Positions 43,035-51,464 of a stretch of DNA of 64,000 nt are shown piece by piece (the first letter of the stretch is position 1; every line of letters starts with the position of its first letter). Made by a program: the position numbers and the translations under genes. This stretch comes from Hydrogenimonas urashimensis. Its GTDB lineage: Bacteria; Campylobacterota; Campylobacteria; Campylobacterales; Hydrogenimonadaceae. Location: positions 496,001-560,000 of the forward strand of contig NZ_AP023212.1 in NCBI RefSeq assembly GCF_016593255.1, in the 5' to 3' direction. A model generated the notes under the pieces. It saw nothing but the letters and a program-made list of their open reading frames with translations, searched no databases and was not told the DNA's origin.

Positions 43035-43450
43035 TTGATGCAGTCCGCCCAGATTTTGTGTTCGGGTATCGTCTCTTTCGGGATCTCTTTGAAACCGAGG
43101 CGTTCGAAAAAGGTTCCCATATATGTCAGGGCCAGCACTTCGCGAAGTCTCAGGCCTCTTCCCTCTTCGATCGCCCGCTCCACAAGCCCGGTGCCGATAT
43201 TTCTGTGCCGGTGCCCCTCTTTGACAATGAGACTCCGTATCTCTCCCAGCCGCATCGAATGGATATGGAGCGCCACATACCCAACGATCTCGCCGCCAAA
43301 AGCCTCTTTTGCCACGATATAGGAGCGGATATTGGTCGCCAGTTCGTCGTCAGAGCGCGGAAGAATGATCCCCTCCTCCACCTCTTTCCTGACAATCTCC
43401 TGCATTTGCGGGATATCGGTCAACACAGGTTTTTCATAGATTACAGACAC
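42983..43450 (-). CDS. GNAT N-acetyltransferase, N-acetylglutamate synthase-like
   Basis: The 155-residue protein has the acetyl-CoA loop with EIRSLIVKEGHRHRNIGTGLV and the ArgA-style C-terminus: VLALTYMGTFFERLGF, then KIWADCIKCKYFPVCNE (three cysteines). This pattern matches the short N-acetylglutamate synthases that start arginine synthesis. GTG 43450 with AAGGGA six nt upstream is the start. It overlaps engB by 10 nt. Confidence 0.82.
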   Translation of the reverse strand: MSVIYEKPVLTDIPQMQEIVRKEVEEGIILPRSDDELATNIRSYIVAKEAFGGEIVGYVALHIHSMRLGEIRSLIVKEGHRHRNIGTGLVERAIEEGRGLRLREVLALTYMGTFFERLGFKEIPKETIPEHKIWADCIKCKYFPVCNEISLIKKL

Positions 43451-44058
43451 GGTTTTCCCTTGATGACGATATCGAAAATGAGCTGTTCCACTCTTTCGAT
43501 ACCCTGTTTTTTAAGATTGGATACCAAAATGGCACCGGGATGCTTGCCAAGTATCTTCCCTCTCTCTTTCTGATTCAGTTTGTCCGATTTTGTGAAAATT
43601 TCGATATAGCACTGATCGGGCCCGATGAACGATGCGATGTAGGATTTGACTTCCTCGTCGATCGGTACGTCAGGATGCCGTGCGTCTCTGAGATGGACAA
43701 AAAGACGGATCGTTCGGCGGTTTCGGATGAATTCGTTGAGGCTTTTCTGCCACGCATGCTTCATGCTCTTGGAGACTTTCGCATATCCGAATCCGGGCAG
43801 ATCGACGAAATGGAGCCTGAATTTCTCCTGTGTCTCCTCTTCCTTGTAGACAATGTCGAAGTAGTTGATCAGACGTGTTTTCCCCGGTGTCGATGAGCTT
43901 TTGGCCAGATGTTTTCTGTGAGTCAGGGAGTTAAGAAGCGAGCTTTTCCCCACATTGCTGCGCCCGAGGAAAACCACCTCCCCGATCCCCTCCGCCGGAG
44001 CCTCTTCGATACGGCTGGCACTCGTGATGAAGGAGGCGTCAACGATCCTCGCCGCCAT
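43441..44058 (-). CDS. engB: ribosome-biogenesis GTP-binding protein EngB (YihA/YsxC)
   Basis: EngB is a GTPase in late 50S assembly. The 205-residue protein has G1 FLGRSNVGKSSLLN, G2 in SSTPGKT, G3 VDLPGFGYAK and G4 FTKSDKLN. GGAGGA precedes the ATG. It overlaps lptA by 20 nt within the nadK-mrdA operon; the hisB-kdsC-lptC-lptA-engB order is a familiar Campylobacterota arrangement. Confidence 0.96.
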   Translation of the reverse strand: MAARIVDASFITSASRIEEAPAEGIGEVVFLGRSNVGKSSLLNSLTHRKHLAKSSSTPGKTRLINYFDIVYKEEETQEKFRLHFVDLPGFGYAKVSKSMKHAWQKSLNEFIRNRRTIRLFVHLRDARHPDVPIDEEVKSYIASFIGPDQCYIEIFTKSDKLNQKERGKILGKHPGAILVSNLKKQGIERVEQLIFDIVIKGKPCL

Positions 44059-44524
44059 CGCGTTCCTCCACCTTGAAAATGAACTTCACCGGTTTGTCGC
44101 CCCCGCCCTCGACGCTCGCCCTGCCGCTCAGTTTCTCGACGACGACTTTCTCCCCTGTCACGGTTCTGTCGAGTCTGGGCTCTTTGAGCACGACACTGCC
44201 GTAGAGTTCGTAACGCTGCTCTTTGGGGAGGTAGACAAGTTTGTCGGCTTTGCCGGTGTAGAGCTGCCCCTCTTTCTTCATGTGGATGACGAAGGAAGCC
44301 TTTCCGATCGCTTCGTAGCGAAGGGGTTTTCGCTTCGCGTCGAAATAGACCACCACCTTCGACGCGTTGAGTTCGTCGGCACCCTTTTTCATCCGAACAT
44401 GGCCGAGAAATTTCGCGACATGTTTCACATCGTCCGCTTCGAACCGGTCCGAGAGAATTTCCACCCGCTCCGCCGCCGCGAAAAGGACCGATACCGCCAG
44501 TAGAGTCATGACACTTTTTTTCAA
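44039..44524 (-). CDS. lptA: lipopolysaccharide transport periplasmic protein LptA
   Basis: LptA carries LPS across the periplasm. The 161-residue protein has a signal peptide (about 1-18), then an OstA/LptA-N domain with RVEILSDRFEADDVKHVAKFLG in outline, and repeated beta segments such as GKADKLVYLPKEQRYELYG. TTG 44524 with GAGGA upstream is the start. It follows lptC by one nt. Confidence 0.88.
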   Translation of the reverse strand: MKKSVMTLLAVSVLFAAAERVEILSDRFEADDVKHVAKFLGHVRMKKGADELNASKVVVYFDAKRKPLRYEAIGKASFVIHMKKEGQLYTGKADKLVYLPKEQRYELYGSVVLKEPRLDRTVTGEKVVVEKLSGRASVEGGGDKPVKFIFKVEERDGGEDR

Positions 44525-44525
44525 A

Positions 44526-45053
44526 TCAGATATCCTCTTCCGCTATCTTCGCATCTATCGATTCGGCCTTGATTTTACCACTTTTTTGGTAATAGTGGAG
44601 GTTTTTGCCGTGGATGACGCTGCTGCCGTAGGTGATGACGAAGGAAAAGCCCTGTGTCGTGTAGAGTTTTTTGTCGATGATATAGGTGAGTCTTTGCGTA
44701 TCAAGAACCCAACCGCCCTCTTTTTCAAGATGGACATCTCCTCTTAGCTCGACCCTTCTGTTAAGAAAGAAGAGAGCTTTTTTCGCCCGGACCGACTCTT
44801 CACCCCTGGGTGCCAAACGGATCAGCTGCGCGTTGCTGACTTGCAACCGGTCCATGAATTTTTCCGCCTTTTCTCCGGTAAGATGACCGGTGACACCGTC
44901 GCCTGTAATCTCGTAACTTTCGAAATCGACAAATGCAATCTGCGGGATTCCCCGCTTCTCGATCCTGGCGACATGATAGGGCTCGAGAAAAAAGATCGCA
45001 GAAAAAGCGAGCGCGAAAAGCAGCAGAATAAAATCTCTGATCGTCAGGTCCAA
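44526..45053 (-). CDS. lptC: LPS export ABC transporter periplasmic protein LptC
   Basis: LptC links the LptBFG transporter to LptA. The 175-residue protein has one N-terminal membrane anchor (about 8-24) and an LptC-type beta jellyroll (about 40-170), with YEITGDGVTGHLTGEKAE and RVELRGDVHLEKEGG. TTG 45053 is the start; it overlaps kdsC by 10 nt. The call rests on topology, position between kdsC and lptA, and jellyroll-like repeats. Confidence 0.85.
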   Translation of the reverse strand: MDLTIRDFILLLFALAFSAIFFLEPYHVARIEKRGIPQIAFVDFESYEITGDGVTGHLTGEKAEKFMDRLQVSNAQLIRLAPRGEESVRAKKALFFLNRRVELRGDVHLEKEGGWVLDTQRLTYIIDKKLYTTQGFSFVITYGSSVIHGKNLHYYQKSGKIKAESIDAKIAEEDI

Positions 45054-45538
45054 AGTGCCAGATACTCCTCTTCAAGCCCCTCCTGCCGGATTAGCAGTTC
45101 GATCATCTCCCGGATCGCTCCCTCCCCGCCGTTTTTGCTCAGCACCACGTCGGCAATGTCGATGACATAATGGTTGGCATCGGCCGGAACAAAGGAGATG
45201 CCGCACGCTTTGAGCATTCTGTAATCATTCAGGTCATCCCCGATGACAGCCACTTCGCTGCATTCGATGCCCAGCTCTTCGCAGAGATTTTCGAGCATCG
45301 CGAGTTTGTCCTTGACATGCTGGTAGAAATGCCTGATTCCTAGCTCTTTCGCTCGGCGCTCCACGATTTTTGAGCTGCGCCCCGTGATAATGGCGGCGGC
45401 ACGTCCAAGGCGAATCCAGTTGACGATAGCAAATCCGTCCTTCACGTTGAAGGCTTTGAGTTCGTCCCCCTTCTGCGTATAGACGATTTTACCATCGGTC
45501 ATGCAGCCATCGACATCGAGAACGATCAGCTTGATCAC
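45044..45538 (-). CDS. kdsC: 3-deoxy-D-manno-octulosonate 8-phosphate phosphatase
   Basis: KdsC dephosphorylates KDO-8-phosphate for LPS core synthesis. The 164-residue HAD protein has the nucleophile motif LIVLDVDGCMTDGKI, AAIITGRSS, and the metal motif VIGDDLNDYRMLKACG. The GTG start overlaps the hisB stop (GTGA). Confidence 0.95.
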   Translation of the reverse strand: MIKLIVLDVDGCMTDGKIVYTQKGDELKAFNVKDGFAIVNWIRLGRAAAIITGRSSKIVERRAKELGIRHFYQHVKDKLAMLENLCEELGIECSEVAVIGDDLNDYRMLKACGISFVPADANHYVIDIADVVLSKNGGEGAIREMIELLIRQEGLEEEYLALWT

Positions 45539-46116
45539 AGCACCCCCTTCGTACTCGGGACACCCGCCTTGGCATTTTCAACCAGTGCCCTGCGAAGCGC
45601 CACGGCACACGCCTTGAAAGCCGCTTCGATGAGATGGTGACGGTTTTTCCCCCGTTGCTGTACCAGATGGAGTGTCAGACCGCTGTTGAAAGCGAAAGCC
45701 TTGAAGAACTCCTCGGCAAGCTCCACATCGAACTGCCCGACCTTTCCTTTCAGGTCGATCTCATAGACGAGATAGGGACGGTTGCTTAGATCGAGGGCAC
45801 ACTCCACCGCCGCTTCGTCCATCACGACGACACTGTTGCCGAACCGTTCCACATTCTGGATCGGATAGATCGCCTCGCTCAATGCCTCTCCCAGTACGAT
45901 ACCGACATCTTCGACCGTGTGATGGTCGTCGACATGGGTGTCCCCGCGACATTCGACACTCAGGTCGAACTGGGCGTGCTTGGCGAAACTCTCGAGCATA
46001 TGGTCGAAAAATCCGACACCTGTCGCGATCTGCGAGACGCCGCTGCCCCCCGTATCGAGCACCAGGCGAATGGCTGTCTCTTTGGTTTTTCGTATTTTCT
46101 CTACTTTCACTCTCAC
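45535..46116 (-). CDS. hisB: imidazoleglycerol-phosphate dehydratase
   Basis: HisB catalyses the sixth step of histidine synthesis. The 193-residue monofunctional enzyme shows GVGFFDHMLESFAKHAQFDL (two metal His), HVDDHHTVEDVGIVLGEAL and GQFDVELAEEFFKAFA. The GTG start overlaps the rlpA stop. It is embedded in an envelope operon rather than with other his genes, as in related genomes. Confidence 0.97.
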   Translation of the reverse strand: MRVKVEKIRKTKETAIRLVLDTGGSGVSQIATGVGFFDHMLESFAKHAQFDLSVECRGDTHVDDHHTVEDVGIVLGEALSEAIYPIQNVERFGNSVVVMDEAAVECALDLSNRPYLVYEIDLKGKVGQFDVELAEEFFKAFAFNSGLTLHLVQQRGKNRHHLIEAAFKACAVALRRALVENAKAGVPSTKGVL

Positions 46117-46895
46117 CCCCTTATGATAAATGCACCGGGAATGCCCCAGGCTTTGATGAAATCTCTCGCTTCCGCTTCGCTTTTGAAACCAAGAAGCCAG
46201 ACACGATAGAGCGGCTCTCCGTGGACGATGAACTTCCTGATCTCGGCATGGTAGCGTCCCTCGAAATTGTCGTATCGGTTCCGGTAGATTTCGGCTCCGC
46301 GGTAGTGCTTGAATGCTCCCACCTGCACGCCGAAACCGCTCAGGACCACCTCTTTTTTCACCCTTCGGCCCGCCTGTTTGGCCATCGAAGCGATAATATT
46401 GTCAAAGCCCAGAACCGTCAGACGGACCGGGGCCGTACCGGTTCTGTCGATACCCAGTTTTTTGGCTGCGGCATAGGAGAGATCGATGATGCGCCCCTTG
46501 ACAAAAGGTCCCCTGTCGTTGATGCGCACGACGACCGATCTGCCGTTGCGCCTGTTTATGACCCGCACCATGGTGTTCATCGGAAGGGTCTTGTGAGCTG
46601 CCGTCATCTCGTACATATTGTAGGTTTCGCCATTGGATGTCTTCCCGCCGTGGAAATTGGGACCGTACCAGCTGGCCACACCCTCCTGCTGCCATCCGAG
46701 GGAGACTACCGTGGGATAGTAGGTCTTGCCGTTGATCGAGTAGGGACGCAGCGTCGCCCTGTGTACCGCCTGGGAGGAGCGCGGTTTCGATGGCCCATGG
46801 ATGACGGGATATCCCAGTGTGCCGTGTCCGCTGCATCCAGCCATGACAAGAGCCAACAGTATGCCGGCCACACACTTTTTAGTTCGGGATAACAA
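46113..46895 (-). CDS. rlpA: RlpA-type septal ring lytic transglycosylase
   Basis: The 260-residue protein has a lipobox (LVMAGC near residue 21), the double-psi beta-barrel domain with VASWYGPNFHGGKTSNGETY and RVINRRNGRSVVVRINDRGPF in outline, and a C-terminal SPOR domain (about 185-260). RlpA cleaves naked glycan strands at the septum. The start is TTG 46895, needed to supply the basic residues of the signal; it overlaps mltD by 17 nt. Confidence 0.93.
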   Translation of the reverse strand: MLSRTKKCVAGILLALVMAGCSGHGTLGYPVIHGPSKPRSSQAVHRATLRPYSINGKTYYPTVVSLGWQQEGVASWYGPNFHGGKTSNGETYNMYEMTAAHKTLPMNTMVRVINRRNGRSVVVRINDRGPFVKGRIIDLSYAAAKKLGIDRTGTAPVRLTVLGFDNIIASMAKQAGRRVKKEVVLSGFGVQVGAFKHYRGAEIYRNRYDNFEGRYHAEIRKFIVHGEPLYRVWLLGFKSEAEARDFIKAWGIPGAFIIRG

Positions 46896-48090
46896 GTTTG
46901 TCGCCTATATGGATGATATTGTCTTTCAGATCGTTCCGTGCTTTGATCGTCGCCACTTTGACACCGAAACGCTTCGCGATCTTGTATATTGAATCCCCTT
47001 TTTTCACCCTGTAATGGTGCAGCGATCCGCGAGGAACCGGGATGATGAGCTCCTGTTTCGGATAGATCACCGCCTTCTTTATCCGGTTGAAGGCGATGAT
47101 CATCTTGTAGGAGATGCCGTAACGGTGTGCGATGCGGCTCAGGCTCTCCCCTTTTTTGACTGTATGGACCAAAAACATGTTCTTCTGTTTGCCCGGTCTG
47201 TAGGCTTTTTTGAAAGCGGCCATCCTGTTTTGCGGAATGTTGATGCTTGCACCCGCCACAGGCGGTGTGAATCCGTAATTGAATTGAGGGTTGAGCGTTT
47301 TAAGATCCGCCGTCGGCATTCCGATCTGGGAGGCGATATGTTCCAGTGTTTCGCCGCCGCTCACTTTGACGCGGACAAGTCTCTCGCCATCGGTGTGTCT
47401 GAAAAGTTTCAGTTCCGATTCGGTGAAACAGAGTTCCGCATTGTTGGCCACAAGGGCCAGCGAGACGATTTTTCGCAGATAGTTTCGGCTCTCTTTGGGC
47501 AGGTATTTTTTCTTCTCGTCCATCAGAACATGCAGCTCATCGGAGCCCGCCTTCTTTATGGCCCGCAGCACACGACCCTCTCCGCAGTTGTAAGCGAATG
47601 CCGCCAGATACCATTTGCCGAACCGGCGATGAAGGTCTTTGAGATACCTGACAGCCGCTTCCGTCGACCGGACGGGATCTTTCCGCTCGTCGATATAGCG
47701 GTCGATCTTCAGTCCGTAAAGTTTCGCCGTCTCGGGGATGAACTGCCACAATCCCGCCGCTTTCGCACGGGAAAGGGCGTGGGCATCGAAATGGGACTCC
47801 GCCATCGCCATGTAGAGAAAGACCTGGGGAATGCCACTCTCGTCGATCATCTTCTGAAGGGTCGGAATATAGATGCGTCCCCGTTTGAGCATCCGCAGAA
47901 AATGGTCGCGTTTGCGGGAGTTCATATCGTTTTTCAACTGCCTGAACAGCGGATCGTAGAGAAAGGATGCATCGATGTCGAGACTTTTGAGTACAGTGCT
48001 CTCGTCGTTGTACTGCGGTTCGTTGACCGCGGTAAGCGACGCATGCAGCAGGCCCAGCGACAAAAGAAGAAGCGATACGGCTTTTTTCAC
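46879..48090 (-). CDS. mltD: membrane-bound lytic murein transglycosylase D with LysM repeats
   Basis: From GTG 48090 (GGGAG just upstream) the 403-residue protein has a signal peptide (MKKAVSLLLLSLGLLHA). The SLT domain (about 75-210) has catalytic Glu in YMAMAESHFDAHALSRAKAAG and GLWQFIPETAKLYGL. Three C-terminal LysM modules begin near 245, 305 and 355 (for example VKKGESLSRIAHRYGISY and VKKGDSIYKIAKRFGVK). It processes peptidoglycan in the periplasm. A longer upstream frame to 48147 overlaps tatD and lacks a signal-like start. Confidence 0.93.
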   Translation of the reverse strand: MKKAVSLLLLSLGLLHASLTAVNEPQYNDESTVLKSLDIDASFLYDPLFRQLKNDMNSRKRDHFLRMLKRGRIYIPTLQKMIDESGIPQVFLYMAMAESHFDAHALSRAKAAGLWQFIPETAKLYGLKIDRYIDERKDPVRSTEAAVRYLKDLHRRFGKWYLAAFAYNCGEGRVLRAIKKAGSDELHVLMDEKKKYLPKESRNYLRKIVSLALVANNAELCFTESELKLFRHTDGERLVRVKVSGGETLEHIASQIGMPTADLKTLNPQFNYGFTPPVAGASINIPQNRMAAFKKAYRPGKQKNMFLVHTVKKGESLSRIAHRYGISYKMIIAFNRIKKAVIYPKQELIIPVPRGSLHHYRVKKGDSIYKIAKRFGVKVATIKARNDLKDNIIHIGDKLVIPN

Positions 48091-48124
48091 GGAGACTCCC
48101 AAAACGTTTTGAAAAAGTACGAGA

Positions 48125-48919
48125 TTATACCATCTGCAACGTGGCAAACGGTTTAAACAGCCGCTGCGCGTTCCGGGTCGTCAGCGACTCCACCTCGGCG
48201 ACGTCCATTTCAAGTATATCGGCTATTTTTTCGACGATGTAGAGCGTATAGGCGGGTTCGTTACGCTTTCCCCTGCGGGGATGGGGCGCCAGATAGGGGG
48301 CGTCTGTTTCCACGACGATCCGATCCGGCGGGATTTTCGGAAGCACGTGGGGAAGTTTTTTCGCGTTTTTGAAAGTCACGACGCCACCGATGCCGTAATA
48401 GAAGCCGTGACCGGCCAGCTTCAGAAGCTGTTCGTCTGCATTGTAGCAGTGAAGCACGCCGCCCACCTCTTTGGCATGATGGTCGATCAGCATCTGCATC
48501 GAATCACTGCCGGCGTCGCGGATATGGACGATCAGCGGCTTGCCCACCCGCTTCGCCAGTTCAATCTGGGCGCCGAAGACTCTCTTTTGTGCAGCGATCT
48601 CTTCGTGTCTTTGGCCTGTATCCTCGGGAAGCCGGTAATAATCGAGTCCGCACTCCCCGACGGCGATGCACTTCTCATCCTGCAGGTGCTCGAGCAGCAG
48701 CGCTTCGTCATATTCATTAATATCATAGGGATGGACGCCTGCGGCGTAGTACACTTCCGGATAGGTATGGGCGATTTTTCTTGCTTTCGCCAGTGTCTTG
48801 GGCTCGGCGCCGGGTATCAAAAATCCCCGTACCCCGTGCGCTTTCGCCCGCTCGATCACCGCATCGAGATCGTCGTCAAACCGCGTATCGTCCAGATGGC
48901 AGTGGGTGTCGATAATCAT
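48125..48919 (-). CDS. tatD: TatD-family metal-dependent DNase
   Basis: The 264-residue TIM-barrel protein opens with the metal motif IIDTHCHLDD and has VGECGLDYYR, LPLIVHIRDA in outline (KPLIVHIRDA), and VETDAPYLAPHP near the C-terminus. TatD acts as an exo/endonuclease in DNA repair. The start, ATG 48919, overlaps the recN stop (ATGA); the frame upstream of this lies inside recN. Confidence 0.95.
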   Translation of the reverse strand: MIIDTHCHLDDTRFDDDLDAVIERAKAHGVRGFLIPGAEPKTLAKARKIAHTYPEVYYAAGVHPYDINEYDEALLLEHLQDEKCIAVGECGLDYYRLPEDTGQRHEEIAAQKRVFGAQIELAKRVGKPLIVHIRDAGSDSMQMLIDHHAKEVGGVLHCYNADEQLLKLAGHGFYYGIGGVVTFKNAKKLPHVLPKIPPDRIVVETDAPYLAPHPRRGKRNEPAYTLYIVEKIADILEMDVAEVESLTTRNAQRLFKPFATLQMV

Positions 48920-50457
48920 TTCGCAAACTCCCCGAGAAGATTCTGTGCCAACGCCCGCGCCTCCTTCATCCCCTTTTCTCCCGCGATCATCCGCGAAATC
49001 TCTTCCACCCGTTCGTTTTTGTCGAGAACCTTCGCCACACTTTTGCTCTCCTCTTTTTTGATCAGAATATGCTCTCTCGCGGCCGCACTCAGGTGGGGTT
49101 GATGGGAGATCGCCACAATCTGGTAGTTTTTCGAAAGGGTTTTGAGCAGTCTGGCGATGGCGATCGATTCGTCGCCGCTGACATTGGCGTCGATCTCGTC
49201 GATGAGCAAAATCCCCTCTCCTCCGGCAAGTTCGCTCTTGCACAGCAGAAGCGCGAGGCGTATCCTGTTGAATTCGCCGCCGCTGAGGGTTTGGATGGAT
49301 GAGCCCTGCAAATCGATATCGACGGCGTCGATGCCAAGCCTGTCCAGCGGTTTTTCCGACAGCTTGAAACCCAAGGAAGGCATCCGCAGTTGCGCGAGGT
49401 AGCCGTTGATGAAATGTTCCACTTTCTGAGCCGCTTCCCTGCGGGTGTAACTGATGTTCTCCGCCTCCTTCCGCAGGGCAAGATGCAGCGTTTCGACTTC
49501 GGTTTCGAGCTCTTCGAGCTCATGGTCGATGTTGCGGTAGTATTCAAGATCACGTATCTTTTCGTCCCGGTAGGCGAGCGCCTCCTCAATCGAACCGTAA
49601 CGCCGTTTGAGCTCGGCCAACGCCTCGATGCGGTTTAGAATCTGCTCCACGTCGATCTCCTGCAACTCGTCGAGCATCTCCTCGGCCCGCTCGAACTCGT
49701 TGCGGAGCATGTTCATCGCTTCGTTGAAGAGCACAAGCCCGTCGCTTTCGATCATCGTCAAAGCTTCGGTCACGGCATCCTCCGCATCAAAAACTTTCGA
49801 TGCCCGTGCGATCGCCTCGCCGATTTTCTCTTTTTTCGAGAGTTTTCGCTTGATCGTCATCAGCTCTTCGTCCTCTCCCACACGGGGCGCTGTCTCGTCG
49901 ATTTTTGCGATCTCGAATTCGGCAAATTCGATCATCTCCTTGATGCGGTTCTCATCGGATCGCATCTTTTCGAGCCTGTGGCTCTTTTTCATGTAGTCGT
50001 CGTAGAGATTCCTGAAAGTCTCCAGCCTTTCGCCATAGCCCGAATCTTCCACCATGGCCATGGCATCGAGCAGTTCCAGCAGCAGTTCGGAGGAGAGCTC
50101 GTTGTTGCTCCGTTGGGAAATATGGCGCACCAAAGGCTGCATGAGCTCCTTCAGACGCTTTTTCGAAATGGTGAGGTCGTTGAGGAAAAAGCGTATTTTT
50201 CCCTTCTTGACAGCTCTTAGCGTCATCTCCGCTTCGCCGTTTTCGAAACTGCCGAGATCAAGAAGAACGCTCGTGCTTACGACAACTTCCGAAAGCTCCG
50301 CCTGCACATCGGCCAGTCCGAAAAGCGCCAGAAGCGACTGCATGAACACCGATTTTCCGGCGCCGCTTGGCCCCGTGATGGCGATCAGCCCCGGCTCGAA
50401 GGAGATATCAAGCGTCTTAAATCCCAGAAGATTTTTGGCATAGAAGCGTTCGATCAT
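48916..50457 (-). CDS. recN: DNA repair protein RecN
   Basis: RecN is an SMC-like ATPase in double-strand break repair. The 513-residue protein has Walker A ITGPSGAGKSVFMQSLLALF, a long central coiled coil (about 150-340), the ABC signature LSGGEFNRIRLALLL and Walker B EGILLIDEIDANVSGDES. It is slightly shorter than the usual 550. It overlaps nadK and tatD by 4 nt each in the operon. Confidence 0.92.
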   Translation of the reverse strand: MIERFYAKNLLGFKTLDISFEPGLIAITGPSGAGKSVFMQSLLALFGLADVQAELSEVVVSTSVLLDLGSFENGEAEMTLRAVKKGKIRFFLNDLTISKKRLKELMQPLVRHISQRSNNELSSELLLELLDAMAMVEDSGYGERLETFRNLYDDYMKKSHRLEKMRSDENRIKEMIEFAEFEIAKIDETAPRVGEDEELMTIKRKLSKKEKIGEAIARASKVFDAEDAVTEALTMIESDGLVLFNEAMNMLRNEFERAEEMLDELQEIDVEQILNRIEALAELKRRYGSIEEALAYRDEKIRDLEYYRNIDHELEELETEVETLHLALRKEAENISYTRREAAQKVEHFINGYLAQLRMPSLGFKLSEKPLDRLGIDAVDIDLQGSSIQTLSGGEFNRIRLALLLCKSELAGGEGILLIDEIDANVSGDESIAIARLLKTLSKNYQIVAISHQPHLSAAAREHILIKKEESKSVAKVLDKNERVEEISRMIAGEKGMKEARALAQNLLGEFAK

Positions 50458-51317
50458 CGCATCTGACCCCAGGAGAGTTTTTCACGGAGCACGTCGAAAT
50501 AGTTGCGTTCCACCCGGTGGATGAGCCGCGCCCCGATCGAAGCTTTGCGTACCAGCAGCGTATCATCGGGACCGAAGTCGTACTGCTCCTGACCGTCGAT
50601 GATCACCAGCGACTGCTTGTCCGGCGTTTTGATCTCGATTTCGAAATTGGCCGGAATGACGAGAGGGCGCTGGGTCAGAGAGTGGGGGCAGATCGGCGTC
50701 AGGATGAAGGCATCGGTCAGAGGAAAGGTCACAGGCCCGCCGGCAGCGAGATTGTACGCCGTGGAGCCGGTCGGCGTCGAAATGATAAGCCCGTCTCCGT
50801 AGTAGGTGTTGAACCATTTGTTGTCGATATAGGCATCGACTTTCACCATCTTCGAAATGGAAGGACGGCTGATGACGATATCGTTGAAGGAGAAGAAGTG
50901 TTCCGAGCCGTGAGAGTTTTTGAGCACTCCTTCGATCATCATGCGCTCGTCGATCCGGTATTCATACTTGTAGAGTTTCTCGACGAATTTCTCCACTTCC
51001 GAAGGATTGATGTCCGCCAGAAAGCCGAGCGTTCCCGCATTGATCCCCAGTATCGGTTTGTGATAGCGGTAACTCCGGCGCGCCAGAGAGATGAGCGTGC
51101 CGTCTCCGCCGATGCAGACGAGTATGTCGCTCTTTTCGCACATTGTGGAAAAATCCTGCCCGAGCATCCCTAAAATGCCGGCGCTGATCGTATCGAGAAT
51201 GATTTCGGCGCCATGTTTTTCAAAAGCGTTTTTGACACGGAAAAAGAGCTCTTTGAGTTCGGGGGTCGAGGGTCGCAGAACGACACCGACCCGCCGGATC
51301 TGAATTTTTTCTTGCAC
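50454..51317 (-). CDS. nadK: NAD kinase
   Basis: NadK makes NADP from NAD. The 287-residue protein has the GGDGTLISLARRS motif and the STPTGSTAYNLAAGGP block, with a conserved DG near residue 255. GTG 51317 with AAAGGT upstream is the start. It is the first gene of the 13-gene minus-strand operon ending with mrdA, divergent from aspS across 147 nt. Confidence 0.96.
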   Translation of the reverse strand: MQEKIQIRRVGVVLRPSTPELKELFFRVKNAFEKHGAEIILDTISAGILGMLGQDFSTMCEKSDILVCIGGDGTLISLARRSYRYHKPILGINAGTLGFLADINPSEVEKFVEKLYKYEYRIDERMMIEGVLKNSHGSEHFFSFNDIVISRPSISKMVKVDAYIDNKWFNTYYGDGLIISTPTGSTAYNLAAGGPVTFPLTDAFILTPICPHSLTQRPLVIPANFEIEIKTPDKQSLVIIDGQEQYDFGPDDTLLVRKASIGARLIHRVERNYFDVLREKLSWGQMR

Positions 51318-51411
51318 GGCAAACCTTTGGACGACGAACGAACCGCTTCGGGCATCTTGGGGTCGTCTGTAATTCTGGTGATTATTCTATCAAAAATAAG
51401 TTTCTTTTCGC

Positions 51412-51417
51412 TATAAT
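51412..51417 (+). promoter_or_regulatory. candidate -10 box for aspS
   Basis: A perfect TATAAT lies 48 nt before the aspS TTG, preceded by a T-rich tract. Between it and the start, GGGGA/TCCCC (about 51434-51448) can form a small hairpin in the leader. The same interval must hold the nadK operon promoter on the other strand. Confidence 0.5.
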
Positions 51418-51464
51418 CGCGCCACTATATCCGGGGAGAGGCTTCCCCAAACGGGAGATTTGAT

